NCBI RefSeq assembly: GCF_016899425.1
Contig: NZ_CP045994.1
Location: forward strand, 3,499,381 to 3,563,380
Direction of reading: 5' to 3'
DNA: 64,000 nt
Source of the DNA: Burkholderia sp. MS389
GTDB lineage: Bacteria > Pseudomonadota > Gammaproteobacteria > Burkholderiales > Burkholderiaceae
In this document: one piece after another, positions 1-10,612 of the stretch
Layout of the letters: every line of letters starts with the position of its first letter
Position numbering within the stretch: position 1 is the stretch's first letter
The notes under the pieces: model-generated
The model's input: the letters and a program-made list of their open reading frames with translations, nothing else
Told to the model about the DNA's origin: nothing
Database searches by the model: none
Program-made: the position numbers and the translations under genes

Positions 1-633
1 CGTGCCGAGCAGATCCTCTTCGATCCAGCGGTTCAGCAGGTTGTACGACGGCTGGTGAATCAGCAGCGGCACCTTGTATTGCGCGAGCAGCGCGGCCATC
101 TCGCGCGTCTTCGCGGCTGAGTACGACGAGATGCCGATGTAGAGCGCCTTGCCCTGCTGCACCGCCGACGCGAGCGCGCCGGCGGTTTCCTCGAGCGGCG
201 TATGTGCGTCGAAACGGTGCGAGTAGAAGATGTCGACGTAGTCGAGCCCCATCCGCTGCAGGCTCTGGTCGAGGCTCGCCAGCACGTACTTGCGCGATCC
301 GCCGCCGCTGCCGTACGGCCCCGGCCACATGTCCCAGCCGGCCTTCGTCGAGATCAGCAGCTCGTCGCGATACGGCCGGAAATCCTCCTTCAGCAGTCGG
401 CCAAAGTTGGTTTCGGCGCTCCCGTACGGCGGCCCGTAGTTGTTCGCGAGGTCGAAGTGGTTGATGCCGAGGTCGAACGCGGTGCGCAGGATCTCGCGCT
501 GCGTCGAGATCGGCGTCGAATCGCCGAAGTTGTGCCACAGACCGAGCGACAGGGCGGGCAGTTGGAGCCCGGATTTGCCGCAGGTGCGGTATTGCATGCC
601 GGCATAACGTTCGGAAGCTGCTTCGTAGGCCAT
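1..633 (-). CDS. aldo/keto reductase, L-glyceraldehyde 3-phosphate reductase-like (partial)
   Basis: Only the first 211 codons are in the window; the rest lies beyond base 1. The protein opens with MAYEAASERYAGMQY, and the family tetrad is visible: D61 and Y66 in FDLANNYG, K97 in STKAG and H139 in YSHR. This arrangement, together with GPPYGSAE after the tyrosine, fits the YghZ/Kv-beta-like subgroup of NADPH-dependent aldo/keto reductases, which reduce L-glyceraldehyde 3-phosphate and related aldehydes in the cytosol. The ATG at 633 is the only start that keeps the normal short N-terminus. The substrate is inferred from the subgroup and is not proven by the sequence. Confidence 0.85.
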   Translation of the reverse strand, partial: MAYEAASERYAGMQYRTCGKSGLQLPALSLGLWHNFGDSTPISTQREILRTAFDLGINHFDLANNYGPPYGSAETNFGRLLKEDFRPYRDELLISTKAGWDMWPGPYGSGGGSRKYVLASLDQSLQRMGLDYVDIFYSHRFDAHTPLEETAGALASAVQQGKALYIGISSYSAAKTREMAALLAQYKVPLLIHQPSYNLLNRWIEEDLLGT

Positions 634-826
634 GAGTCTGTTCCGTCAGGACATCGGGGGAAGGGACGCGCGCCGGCCGCGCCCATGGCGCGACGGCGGC
701 GAAGAAGTCATACGACGACTATGGTAGCGAAAGCGGCCGGATCGTGCACGGCGGCACGACGATGGACGCGACCGCGGCGCTCGCCTACACTGCGGCGTCT
801 CGAATCACCGTTTCAGCGAGGTTGGT

Positions 827-1033
827 ATGTCCCGGGTCATCTCGGTTGCACTGCTCGTCGGCGGCGTCGTGCTGCTGTATTTCGGCGGCCAGTCGTTCCA
901 TTCGATCAACGACAACGTGTCGCGCTTCTTCACCGGCTCGCCGGCGACGAAGACGATCCTGCTGATCGTCGGCGGCGCCGTCGCGTCGTTCGTCGGCCTG
1001 ATCGGCCTCGCGATGCCGGGCGGCAAGCGCTGA
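827..1033 (+). CDS. DUF3185 family small membrane protein
   Basis: A 68-residue protein with two hydrophobic segments, about residues 4-20 and 43-62, separated by a short polar loop (SFHSINDNVSRFF). The second segment is rich in Gly, Val and Leu and ends in a basic tail (GGKR). Size and pattern match the DUF3185 family of inner-membrane proteins of unknown function. An AGG sits about 9 bases upstream of the ATG. It stands alone between the divergent aldo/keto reductase and the convergent PhyH gene. No function can be proposed. Confidence 0.75.
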   Translation: MSRVISVALLVGGVVLLYFGGQSFHSINDNVSRFFTGSPATKTILLIVGGAVASFVGLIGLAMPGGKR

Positions 1034-1093
1034 GCGCGCCGCCGCGCGACATACGAACGGCCCGCGTCGCTCGGCTCGGGCCGCGTCAAACGA

Positions 1094-1117
1094 AACGGGC
1101 GGCCAGGCCGCCCGTTG
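1094..1117. terminator. bidirectional hairpin terminator
   Basis: An 11-bp GC-rich inverted repeat (AACGGGCGGCC / GGCCGCCCGTT) with a single-base loop lies between two convergent genes, DUF3185 and the PhyH-type gene. The T-runs are short on both strands, so its strength is uncertain. Confidence 0.5.
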
Positions 1118-1183
1118 CTTCAAACGCCCGCGATGCGCCGCATCGCGTGACCGCCGCGGTGTCGCCGCCCGTCCGATCCGAAC

Positions 1184-1957
1184 CTAGAACGGCACTTCCG
1201 GCTTCGACGCCGAGCGTGTGCCGGGCAGCGGCCGGTTGCTCGCGCCGTGATACGTGTACACGAGCGAGAACTTCACCTGGTCGGAACGGTTCTGCCCGGC
1301 CGAATGCAGCGTGTTGCTGTGGAAGAACACGACGTCGCCCGTCTGCAGCGACGGGCACGTGGCCGCGTCGATCATCCTGCGGTTTTCCGGCAGATCGCTG
1401 CGGAAGAACTTCGCGTCGTCGAACGCTTCCGGCCCGAATTCGGCCGTATGCGAACCCGGCACCAGCCACAGCGCGCCGTTCTCGTTGGTTTCCGGCCCGA
1501 GCGCAAGCCACACCGAGACCATGTCCGGGCGCTCGAACGCCCAGTAGCGGAAATCGCGATGCCAGCCGGTCAGGCTGCCGTACGCCGGGTGCTTCGTCAT
1601 CATGCAGTTGTGATGCGCGCGCGACAGCACCGGCTCTTCACCGAAATACTCGCGCATCCATGCGCCGATCTCGGGCGCGATCGCGCGCGCGGCGAACGCC
1701 GGATCGCGCGAATACGCATCGAGCAGCCGTCGCACCGTATGCCCGCCCGGCGCATGCTTCGACTCGGGCGCGCCCGGATAGCGCAGGTCGGCCTCGAACT
1801 CGATCGGCTCGGCGGCCTCCCGCAACTGGCGCTCCGCGATCTGCCTGAGCGCCGCGCACTGCGCTTCGCCGACGAGGCCGCGCGCGACGACGAAGCCGCG
1901 CTCGCGCAATTCCGCGACTTGCGCGCGGATCGATTCCGACTGCAATGGAGACGACAT
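1184..1957 (-). CDS. phytanoyl-CoA dioxygenase (PhyH) family protein
   Basis: A 257-residue member of the PhyH branch of Fe(II)/2-oxoglutarate-dependent oxygenases. The iron facial triad is visible as H133-x-D135 (GWHRDFRYW) and H218 in NTLHSAG, followed by R224 as the likely 2-oxoglutarate carboxylate ligand. The ATG at 1957 (MSSPLQSES) is preferred. A longer in-frame extension begins with a low-quality basic stretch, whereas the chosen start gives a normal N-terminal helix before RGFVVARG. The gene is monocistronic and convergent with the DUF3185 gene. Hydroxylation of an unidentified small molecule is the family activity; the substrate cannot be read from the sequence. Confidence 0.85.
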   Translation of the reverse strand: MSSPLQSESIRAQVAELRERGFVVARGLVGEAQCAALRQIAERQLREAAEPIEFEADLRYPGAPESKHAPGGHTVRRLLDAYSRDPAFAARAIAPEIGAWMREYFGEEPVLSRAHHNCMMTKHPAYGSLTGWHRDFRYWAFERPDMVSVWLALGPETNENGALWLVPGSHTAEFGPEAFDDAKFFRSDLPENRRMIDAATCPSLQTGDVVFFHSNTLHSAGQNRSDQVKFSLVYTYHGASNRPLPGTRSASKPEVPF

Positions 1958-2309
1958 GGGATGCCAGACGTTTATTGTGTGAATGTGACGATTGTAAATC
2001 GGCGCCGGATACCACGAACAGCGCCATTGTCGTGCGCAGGGGCATGCCAATCGCGGATTTGATCCAGCGCAAGGGAACTGTGCGACGCGGCGCCTGCCTC
2101 AGCGACAGGCGGTATGCGGCACACGCGTTGCGGCACAAGGGTTTATCGCGACTTTTGCGCGTCATGAATCCCCTGTAGCCTGACGCGGCCTGTCAATTCT
2201 GGCGGGCGCGGCGCGCAACGGGTTTCGATAAGATCCGTTGCGTCATCCGAGGCCGTTCATACCAGTGTGCTCTGCAGGGCGCCACCCATACAAGCGAAGC
2301 ATCGTTCAC
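1958..2309. other. divergent intergenic region without a gene
   Basis: About 350 bases between the PhyH gene start and the arginine-rich small gene. It is less GC-rich just upstream of the PhyH start (near 1965-2000), as expected for a promoter region. I see no convincing ORF, repeat or RNA. Confidence 0.5.
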
Positions 2310-2651
2310 ATGCCATTCCGTCTGACTTCCCGTTTCAACCGCACTGCCAAGCGCGTCGTGTCGCCCGCTCCTGTCCGCTCGCTGCGCCATCATCGCGCAC
2401 GCACGCAGGCGCTGGCCGAACGTACGCACCCGCACAGCCGGCTGGACGGCATCCGTGCGTGGTTCCACGCGTTTTTCTCGATGATGAGCGCGCAGGCGTT
2501 CGCTCGCCGCGCCGGCCTGCGCTCGCTGCTGCAGAAGCCGTCGTCGCTGCGCGCGCTCGCGCTGCGCCGCAAGCTCGGCCCGCAGCGCCGCATCAACCGC
2601 CCGCGCCGCCTCGCGGCCAGCAACGGCTGGTTCGGGTTCGGCGCGCGTTGA
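2310..2651 (+). CDS. arginine-rich hypothetical protein
   Basis: A 113-residue, very basic protein (many Arg, few acidic residues) with no recognisable domain. The start at 2310 (MPFRLTSRFNRTAKR) is chosen over an upstream in-frame ATG at 2238 because the upstream stretch looks non-coding. Basic clusters such as RRKLGPQRRINRPRR and a C-terminus ending FGFGAR suggest nucleic-acid or envelope contact, but this is only composition. Its stop is followed by a strong terminator shared with metK, which supports it being transcribed. It could be a spurious ORF in GC-rich DNA. Confidence 0.45.
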   Translation: MPFRLTSRFNRTAKRVVSPAPVRSLRHHRARTQALAERTHPHSRLDGIRAWFHAFFSMMSAQAFARRAGLRSLLQKPSSLRALALRRKLGPQRRINRPRRLAASNGWFGFGAR

Positions 2652-2712
2652 GCGGGCGCCCGGCGGGCGTTGTCCGCCCGATCGCCACCGTTGCCCCGGC
2701 GATCGAACCCAT

Positions 2713-2742
2713 AAAAAAAACCCCGGCCTGGCCGGGGTTTTT
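2713..2742. terminator. bidirectional terminator between the small basic gene and metK
   Basis: An A-run, then CCCCGGCC-T-GGCCGGGG, then a T-run. It works as a Rho-independent terminator on both strands and sits exactly between two convergent genes. Confidence 0.85.
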
Positions 2743-2761
2743 CATTTCAGGCGGACGACGC

Positions 2762-3949
<1,188 letters not shown>

Positions 3950-3952
3950 TTT

Positions 3953-4101
3953 TTCAGGCTCCTGTGTGGTTACGGTTGGTTTCACGTAGCCAGCTTCGTT
4001 GGGCCTGAAGCGGCGACGCTTTAGCGGATTACCAGGACCGGGCAGCGTGTGTCGCGCCAGCCGGCTTCGCCCCGCAAGTTGTCAGTTAACTCGGCGAAGC
4101 C
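3953..4101 (-). promoter_or_regulatory. candidate SAM-II-like riboswitch in the metK leader
   Basis: Read on the minus strand, the leader has a 9-bp perfect stem P1 (GGCTTCGCC 4093-4101 with GGCGAAGCC 4063-4071) closing a 21-base loop. The loop shares GA-TT, CTGAC and TTGCG with the metX aptamer loop in this window. After an intervening imperfect hairpin comes CCGCTAAAG (4019-4027), the 3' pseudoknot strand; CCGC can pair with GCGG of the loop (4072-4075). Downstream, TTCAGGC (4003-4009) is complementary to GCCTGAA (3953-3959), which overlaps the end of the SD AGGAG, and CGCTT (4008-4012) can instead pair with AAGCG (4017-4021). This would allow SAM-dependent SD masking. The loop departs from the SAM-II consensus, so this is a candidate only. 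Confidence 0.45.
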
Positions 4102-4104
4102 CGT

Positions 4105-4131
4105 ATTATAGCGGCTTTCCTGAATTGTCAC
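4105..4131 (-). promoter_or_regulatory. sigma70 promoter of metK
   Basis: On the minus strand a perfect TATAAT (4105-4110) has GTGACA (4126-4131) upstream with a 15-base spacer, slightly short of the ideal 17. The predicted start, near 4098-4100, falls at the first bases of the leader stem P1. Confidence 0.7.
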
Positions 4132-4214
4132 AGAGCGCCGCCCGTGCTGCATCTTCCGCTGTCTTACCACCCTGTTCGCAACGTGCCGGCCAGCCGGCCC
4201 CACGGAGATTCCGC

Positions 4215-5099
4215 ATGCTAGGCCGCCTCGGCACGCACCTCGCCATCGGCTTGCTGAAGCTGCTCGCCCTGCTGCCGTACGGTCTGACCGCACGGTTCGG
4301 CGATGGCCTCGGCTGGCTGCTGTATCAGATCCCCAGCCGGCGAAAGCGCATCGTACATACGAATCTGAAACTCTGCTTCCCCGACTGGAGCGACGAACGG
4401 CGCGAGGAAGTGGCCGGCCAGCATTTCCGTCATGCGATCCGCAGCTACGTCGAGCGCAGCGTCCAGTGGTTCGGCTCGGAGAAGAAGCTCGCGAAGCTGA
4501 TCCAGGTCGACAGCGCGGTCGATCTCGACGATCCCGACCTGCCGCCGACGCTGTTCCTCGGCCTGCACTTCGTCGGCATCGAGGCCGGTTCGATCTGGCT
4601 GAACCGGTCGCTGCACCGCCGCTGCGGATCGCTTTACCAGCCGTTCTCGAACGCGGTGCTCGAGGAAGAGGCGAAGAAGGCGCGCGGGCGCTTCGACGCC
4701 GAGATGGTCGGCCGCGCGGACAGCGCGCGCGTCGTGCTGCGCTGGCTGCGCGACCGCAAGCCGGTGATGCTCGGCGCGGACATGGACTACGGGCTGCGCA
4801 ACTCGACGTTCGTCCCGTTCTTCGGCGTGCCGGCCTGCACGCTGACGGCCGTCGGCCGGCTCGCGAAGACGGGCCGCGCGCAGGTCGTGCCGTTCATCGG
4901 CGAGGTGCTGCCGAACTACAAGGGCTACCGTCTGAAGGTATTCAAGCCGTGGGATCACTACCCGACCGGCGACGACGATCTCGACGCGCGGCGGATGAAC
5001 GCATTCCTCGAGGAACAGATTCCGCTGATGCCCGAGCAGTACTACTGGGTGCACAAGCGCTTCAAGACGCGCCCGCCCGGCGAGCCGAGCCTGTACTGA
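4215..5099 (+). CDS. lipid A biosynthesis acyltransferase, LpxL/HtrB family
   Basis: A 294-residue inner-membrane enzyme of the lysophospholipid/lipid A acyltransferase family, which adds a secondary acyl chain to lipid A from acyl-ACP. The catalytic HX4E motif is H118 to E123 (LHFVGIE). A hydrophobic segment at about residues 8-24 anchors the N-terminus, and the later QPFSNAVLEEE and DMDYGLRNSTFVPFFG blocks are typical. The ATG at 4215 has GGAG about 8 bases upstream. Longer in-frame extensions would run into the metK leader. Whether it is LpxL or LpxM type, and its chain length, cannot be decided here. Confidence 0.9.
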   Translation: MLGRLGTHLAIGLLKLLALLPYGLTARFGDGLGWLLYQIPSRRKRIVHTNLKLCFPDWSDERREEVAGQHFRHAIRSYVERSVQWFGSEKKLAKLIQVDSAVDLDDPDLPPTLFLGLHFVGIEAGSIWLNRSLHRRCGSLYQPFSNAVLEEEAKKARGRFDAEMVGRADSARVVLRWLRDRKPVMLGADMDYGLRNSTFVPFFGVPACTLTAVGRLAKTGRAQVVPFIGEVLPNYKGYRLKVFKPWDHYPTGDDDLDARRMNAFLEEQIPLMPEQYYWVHKRFKTRPPGEPSLY

Positions 5100-5139
5100 C
5101 CCTGCCGCGACGTTCGCGGGTGCGCCGCCATGCGCGCGC

Positions 5140-5274
5140 CTGCGCCCTCGCCACCTTCGGCGCACCCTTCGCGCGCGCCTGCCCGAGATCGTAGGCCGAC
5201 TGCTGCGCGAGCCACAGATCGGCCTTTCCCCCGTTTTCCTCGCCGAGCCACGCCTCGAGCCGCAACGCCATGTC
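5140..5274 (-). pseudogene. remnant of a HigA-type XRE antitoxin (C-terminal part only)
   Basis: On the minus strand about 45 codons read [16 protein letters not shown], then [15 protein letters not shown], then [13 protein letters not shown]. This resembles the C-terminal half of HigA-family addiction-module antidotes, where the end of the helix-turn-helix ([10 protein letters not shown]) is followed by a WLxxQxAYDLxQAR signature. The expected N-terminal part (HPGE... and the first HTH helix) is missing: the upstream codons are unrelated and proline/arginine-rich. No HigB-type toxin is adjacent. I read it as a decayed toxin-antitoxin fragment in the 369-base gap between the acyltransferase gene and dapF; the rest of that gap shows nothing. 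Confidence 0.5.
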
Positions 5275-5468
5275 CAGTCGGCCGATCGGCAAATAGCGCC
5301 CCTTCCCATCTGCACGACGGACGCGCGGCCCCGCCCGCGCGGGACGCCCCCGTCGGCTGCATGTATCATTTGCGGTTGAGATCAGCACGACGAACGAGGC
5401 CGCCCGGCATGGCCGGCGGCCGTCCGTGTCGTGCCGACCGCCTTGTTCGCCATGGAATTCCGGACCCA

Positions 5469-6353
5469 GTGAAACTCTCGTTCACCAAGATGCACGGCGC
5501 GGGCAACGACTTCGTCGTGCTCGACGGCTATTCGCGCGCGCTGCCGCCGCTCACCGACGCGCAGGTGCGCGCGCTCGCCAACCGCCACTTCGGCATCGGC
5601 GCCGACCAGTTGCTGCTGGTCGAGAAGCCGACCGTCGACGGCGCGGATTTCAAGTACCGGATCTTCAATTGCGACGGCGGCGAGGTCGAACACTGCGGCA
5701 ACGGCGCGCGCTGTTTCGTGAAGTTCGTCAGCGACCGCGGCCTGACCGACAAGCGCAGCGTGCGCGTGCAGGTCATGAAGGGCCTGATTACGCTGACGCT
5801 GCAGGACAACGGCGAAGTCGTCGTCGACATGGGCGCGCCCGTGTTCGCGCCGGCACAGGTGCCGTTCGATACGGCCGGTCCAGGCGCGACGGGCCTCGAC
5901 GGCCGCAAGGAAGGCAACGACACGCTGTGGCCGCTCGACGTCGGCGGCGCGACGCGCTGGATCTCGACGGTGTCGATGGGCAACCCGCACGCGGTGCAGG
6001 TCGTCGACGATGTCGAGGCGTATCCGGTGCTGGAAGAAGGCCCGCTGATCGAGCGCCATGCGCGCTTCCCGCAGCGCGTGAACGCCGGCTTCATGCAGAT
6101 CGTGTCGCGCCACGAGGTGAAGCTGCGCGTGTACGAACGCGGCGCGGGCGAGACGCTCGCGTGCGGCACCGGCGCATGCGCGGCGGTCGCGGCCGGCATC
6201 CGGCGCGGCCTGCTCGATTCGCCCGTGACCGTGCACACCCACGGCGGCACGCTGACGATCGGCTGGGACGGCGCGCGCGACGAAGCCGCCGCGCTGATGA
6301 TGGCCGGCCCCGCCACGACCGTGTTCGAAGGCGAGATCGACCTGAACGCCTGA
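5469..6353 (+). CDS. dapF: diaminopimelate epimerase
   Basis: A 294-residue cytosolic enzyme that interconverts LL- and meso-diaminopimelate for lysine and peptidoglycan. The two catalytic cysteines are C76 in EHCGNGARC and C232 in LACGTGAC, and the N-terminal KMHGAGNDF is diagnostic. The start is the GTG at 5469 ([10 protein letters not shown]), which gives the family N-terminus; in-frame sequence further upstream is non-family. No strong ribosome-binding site is visible. It is followed by DUF484 (37-base gap) and xerC (13-base gap), a conserved arrangement in many proteobacteria. Confidence 0.97.
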   Translation: MKLSFTKMHGAGNDFVVLDGYSRALPPLTDAQVRALANRHFGIGADQLLLVEKPTVDGADFKYRIFNCDGGEVEHCGNGARCFVKFVSDRGLTDKRSVRVQVMKGLITLTLQDNGEVVVDMGAPVFAPAQVPFDTAGPGATGLDGRKEGNDTLWPLDVGGATRWISTVSMGNPHAVQVVDDVEAYPVLEEGPLIERHARFPQRVNAGFMQIVSRHEVKLRVYERGAGETLACGTGACAAVAAGIRRGLLDSPVTVHTHGGTLTIGWDGARDEAAALMMAGPATTVFEGEIDLNA

Positions 6354-6390
6354 CCCTGCAACGTCCTTGATAACTGAACGCGCCAGCCAC

Positions 6391-7116
6391 ATGAACGATC
6401 GCGAAGTCGCCGACTACCTGCTCGCCAATCCCGAATTCTTCGCGCAGCACGCCGAGCTGCTCGCGACGATCCGTCTCGCGAACCCGCACGGCAAGGCCGC
6501 GATCTCGCTGCAGGAGCGGCAGATGGAGATGCTGCGCGACAAGAACAAGCATCTCGAGCGCCGGCTCGCCGAACTCGTGCGCTACGGCCACGAGAACGAC
6601 AGCCTGTCCGCGAAGTTCAGCCGCTGGACCGCGCGCGTGATCGCGGAACGCGATCCGTACGCGCTGCCGCGCACGATCGCCGACGGCATCGCCGACGTGT
6701 TCGACGTGCCGCAGACGGCGCTGCGCGTGTGGGACGTCGCCGACACCTACGCGCAAGCCGATTTCGCCCGCCAGGTCGGCGAGGAAGTGCGCCTGTTCGC
6801 GAACGGCCTGTCGACGCCGTACTGCGGCGCGAACACGGGCTTCGAGGCCGCCCAGTGGCTCGCCCCCGCGCTCGCCGCCCCGGCCGCGAGCGCGGCGGAA
6901 GGCGCCGAAGCCGCGCCGGCCGGCGACGGTGCGGCCGCATCGGTCGCGCTGCTCGCGCTGCGCGCGCCGCTCGCCGGCAACGACGCGCCCGCGTTCGGGC
7001 TGCTCGTGCTCGGCTCGCCCGATCCGCGCCGCTTCCACGACGGGATGGCGACCGACTTCCTCGCGCAGATCGCGACGCTCGCGAGCGCCGCGCTCACGCG
7101 CCTGCTGCCGCACTGA
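6391..7116 (+). CDS. DUF484 family protein
   Basis: A 241-residue protein of the DUF484/GAF-like family found between dapF and xerC. It opens with MNDREVADYLLANPEFFAQHAELL, followed by a charged helical, likely coiled-coil, stretch around residues 47-75 and a C-terminal GAF-like domain. An Ala-rich insertion (about residues 160-185) interrupts that domain. The ATG at 6391 is used; a TTG at 6367 is possible but has no better ribosome-binding site. The function is unknown, and its co-occurrence with xerC suggests an accessory role in the same operon. Confidence 0.85.
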   Translation: MNDREVADYLLANPEFFAQHAELLATIRLANPHGKAAISLQERQMEMLRDKNKHLERRLAELVRYGHENDSLSAKFSRWTARVIAERDPYALPRTIADGIADVFDVPQTALRVWDVADTYAQADFARQVGEEVRLFANGLSTPYCGANTGFEAAQWLAPALAAPAASAAEGAEAAPAGDGAAASVALLALRAPLAGNDAPAFGLLVLGSPDPRRFHDGMATDFLAQIATLASAALTRLLPH

Positions 7117-7129
7117 TCCGCCGCACGCG

Positions 7130-8050
7130 ATGACCGACGATCCGATCGCCGCCTACCTGTCGAACCTGAAGCATGTCAGGCAGTTGTCGGAACACACGCT
7201 GCGCGCGTACACGCACGAACTGGACGAACTGAAGAAGCTCGCGGCCGGCCGGCCGCTCGACGCATTGACCGCCGCCGACATGCGCGGCGCGGTCGTGCGC
7301 GGGCACGCGGCCGGGCTGTCCGCGCGCTCGATCTCGCACCGGCTTTCCGCATGGCGTGCGTTCTATCGCTGGTTCGCGCAGCGCGTCGAGATGCCCGCGA
7401 ATCCCGTCGCCGGGGTCCGCGCGCCCAAACGCGAGAAATCGCTGCCCAAAGCGCTGTCGGTCGACGATGCGGTCACGCTCATGGATACGCCGCTGCCCGA
7501 CACGACCGAAGGCATCCGCGATCACGCGATCCTCGAGCTGTTCTATTCGTCGGGGCTGCGCCTCGCCGAGCTGGTCGGGCTCGACGTCCGGTACACGCAG
7601 GCCGACAGCTACCGCTCGGCCGGCTGGCTCGACCTCGCCGAAGCCGAGGTCACCGTGCGCGGCAAGGGCAACAAGGAGCGCAAGGTGCCGGTCGGCCACA
7701 AGGCGATCGACGCGCTGAACGCGTGGCTCGCGGTGCGCGACGAATTCGTGAAGCACGATCCGCATCCGCTGTTCGTGTCGGTGCGCGGCAACCGGATGTC
7801 GCCGGGCGTCGTGCGCGAGCGCGTGAAGCGCGCGGCGCTCGCCGCCGGCATTCCCGCCAACGTCCACCCGCACGTGCTGCGCCACTCGTTCGCGACGCAC
7901 GTGCTGCAGTCGAGCGGCGACCTGCGCGCGGTGCAGGAACTGCTCGGCCACGCGAGCGTCGCCGCGACGCAGATCTATACGTCGCTCGACTTCCAGCATC
8001 TCGCGAAGATTTACGACAGCGCGCATCCGCGCGCGAAGAAGCGCGACTGA
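7130..8050 (+). CDS. xerC: site-specific tyrosine recombinase XerC
   Basis: A 306-residue recombinase that, with XerD, resolves chromosome dimers at dif. The N-terminal SAM-like core-binding domain spans about residues 1-90. The catalytic residues are all present: R144 (SGLRLAE), K179 (RGKGNK), H248 and R251 (HVLRHSF), H274 (LLGHAS) and nucleophile Y283 (QIYTSLD). The spacing matches the XerC/D family. The ATG at 7130 lies 13 bases after the DUF484 stop, so it is probably cotranscribed with dapF and DUF484. This is the housekeeping enzyme and not a mobile-element integrase. Confidence 0.96.
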   Translation: MTDDPIAAYLSNLKHVRQLSEHTLRAYTHELDELKKLAAGRPLDALTAADMRGAVVRGHAAGLSARSISHRLSAWRAFYRWFAQRVEMPANPVAGVRAPKREKSLPKALSVDDAVTLMDTPLPDTTEGIRDHAILELFYSSGLRLAELVGLDVRYTQADSYRSAGWLDLAEAEVTVRGKGNKERKVPVGHKAIDALNAWLAVRDEFVKHDPHPLFVSVRGNRMSPGVVRERVKRAALAAGIPANVHPHVLRHSFATHVLQSSGDLRAVQELLGHASVAATQIYTSLDFQHLAKIYDSAHPRAKKRD

Positions 8051-8126
8051 CGCGCGCCCCGTGTTACCCGCCGCGCGCGGCGGCCGGCACCGGCCGGCGT
8101 CGCGCGCGGCCCATTTCGATCTCATC

Positions 8127-9341
8127 ATGCAAACCGTCACCCTCAAGCCGTCCAAGGAAAAATCGCTGCTGCGCCGCCATCCGTGGATCTACGCCAATGC
8201 GATCGACCGCGTCGACGGCAAGCCCGCGCCCGGCGCGACCGTGCTCGTGCGCGCGCACGACGGCCGCTTCCTCGCGCGCGGCGCGTACAGCCCGCAGTCG
8301 CAGATCCGCGTGCGGGTGTGGAGCTTCGACGAGCACGAGCCGATCGATCACGCGTTCTTCAAGCGCCGCGTGCAGCGCGCGGTCGCGCACCGCACGACGA
8401 TGGTGTCGGGCACGGGCGCGGTGCGGCTCGTGTTCGGCGAAGCCGACGGGCTGCCGGGGCTGGTCGTCGACTACTACGTCGCGGATACCGCCGAAGCCGG
8501 CGCCGCGCCGCGCGGCCAGCTCGTCTGCCAGTTCATGGCCGCGGGCGTCGAAGCGTGGAAGGACGCGATCGTCGCGGCGCTCACCGGCGCGACCGGCTGC
8601 CCGAACGTGTACGAGCGCTCGGACGTGTCGATCCGCGACAAGGAAGGGCTGGAACAGACGACCGGCGTACTGGCCGGCGACGCGCCGCCCGCGACGCTGA
8701 TCGCGAACGAAAACGGCGTGCGCTATCACGTCGACGTGCCGAACGGCCACAAGACGGGCTTCTACGTCGACCAGCGCGACAACCGCGCGCTCGTCGCGCA
8801 GTACGCGGCCGACCGCGACGTGCTGAACTGCTTCTGCTACACGGGCGGCTTCTCGCTCGCAGCGCTCAAGGGCGGCGCGAAACGCGTCGTATCGATCGAT
8901 TCGTCGGGCGATGCGCTCGCGCTCGCGCAGCAGAACGTCGTCGCCAACGGCTTCGACGCCGAACGCGCGACCTGGCTCGACGCCGATGCGTTCAAGACGC
9001 TGCGCCGCCTCGTCGACGAAGGCGAGCGTTTCGACCTGATCGTGCTCGATCCGCCGAAGTTCGCGCCGACGCGCGACAGCGTCGATCGTGCGGCGCGCGC
9101 GTACAAGGACATCAACCTGAGCGGCTTCAAGCTGCTGCGTCCGGGCGGCCTGCTGTTCACGTACTCGTGCTCGGGCGCGATCGACATGGACCTGTTCCAG
9201 AAGATCGTCGCGGGCGCGGCCGCCGACGCGAAGGTCGACGCGCGCATCCTGAAACGGCTCGGCGCGGGCGTCGATCATCCGCTGCTCGCCGCGTTCCCGG
9301 AAGGCGAATATCTGAAGGGCCTGCTGTTGCAAATCGTCTGA
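8127..9341 (+). CDS. rlmI: 23S rRNA (cytosine-C5)-methyltransferase, RlmI family
   Basis: A 404-residue SAM-dependent RNA m5C methyltransferase, close to the 396 residues of E. coli RlmI. Residues about 1-85 form a PUA domain (VTLKPSKEKSLLRRHPWIY). The Rossmann-fold domain carries NCFCYTGGFSLAA (SAM loop), DPPKFAPTR (motif IV) and TYSCSGAI with the catalytic cysteine (motif VI). The ATG at 8127 is chosen because the upstream in-frame extension is a proline/arginine-rich non-family sequence. It follows xerC by 76 bases on the same strand and may be the last gene of that transcript. Confidence 0.92.
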   Translation: MQTVTLKPSKEKSLLRRHPWIYANAIDRVDGKPAPGATVLVRAHDGRFLARGAYSPQSQIRVRVWSFDEHEPIDHAFFKRRVQRAVAHRTTMVSGTGAVRLVFGEADGLPGLVVDYYVADTAEAGAAPRGQLVCQFMAAGVEAWKDAIVAALTGATGCPNVYERSDVSIRDKEGLEQTTGVLAGDAPPATLIANENGVRYHVDVPNGHKTGFYVDQRDNRALVAQYAADRDVLNCFCYTGGFSLAALKGGAKRVVSIDSSGDALALAQQNVVANGFDAERATWLDADAFKTLRRLVDEGERFDLIVLDPPKFAPTRDSVDRAARAYKDINLSGFKLLRPGGLLFTYSCSGAIDMDLFQKIVAGAAADAKVDARILKRLGAGVDHPLLAAFPEGEYLKGLLLQIV

Positions 9342-9529
9342 TCGCCCCGATCTAGCGCGGACAACCGCGCCCGTCCCATTGGCGGCGCTGCGTTGCCGCC
9401 TGTCGTCCGGACGACGGGCGGGAACTTGACAGGTATGTTTCAATTGTTGGTTGTGCGCCCCGGCTCGCAGCGCGAGGGCGCGACGCACATCCTGTTTTGA
9501 CCCCGATTCACGAACCACAGGCGATTGAC

Positions 9530-10612
<1,083 letters not shown>

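Noticed and set aside
202..1848. A 548-codon plus-strand frame over the phytanoyl-dioxygenase region
   Set aside because: Arg/Pro-rich, no family match, and antisense to a gene with clear active-site motifs.
7130..8050. A phage integrase
   Set aside because: Sequence and context (dapF-DUF484-xerC) show the housekeeping XerC.
9342..9529. A Zur operator upstream of the COG0523 GTPase
   Set aside because: No clear palindrome matching a Zur box was seen.
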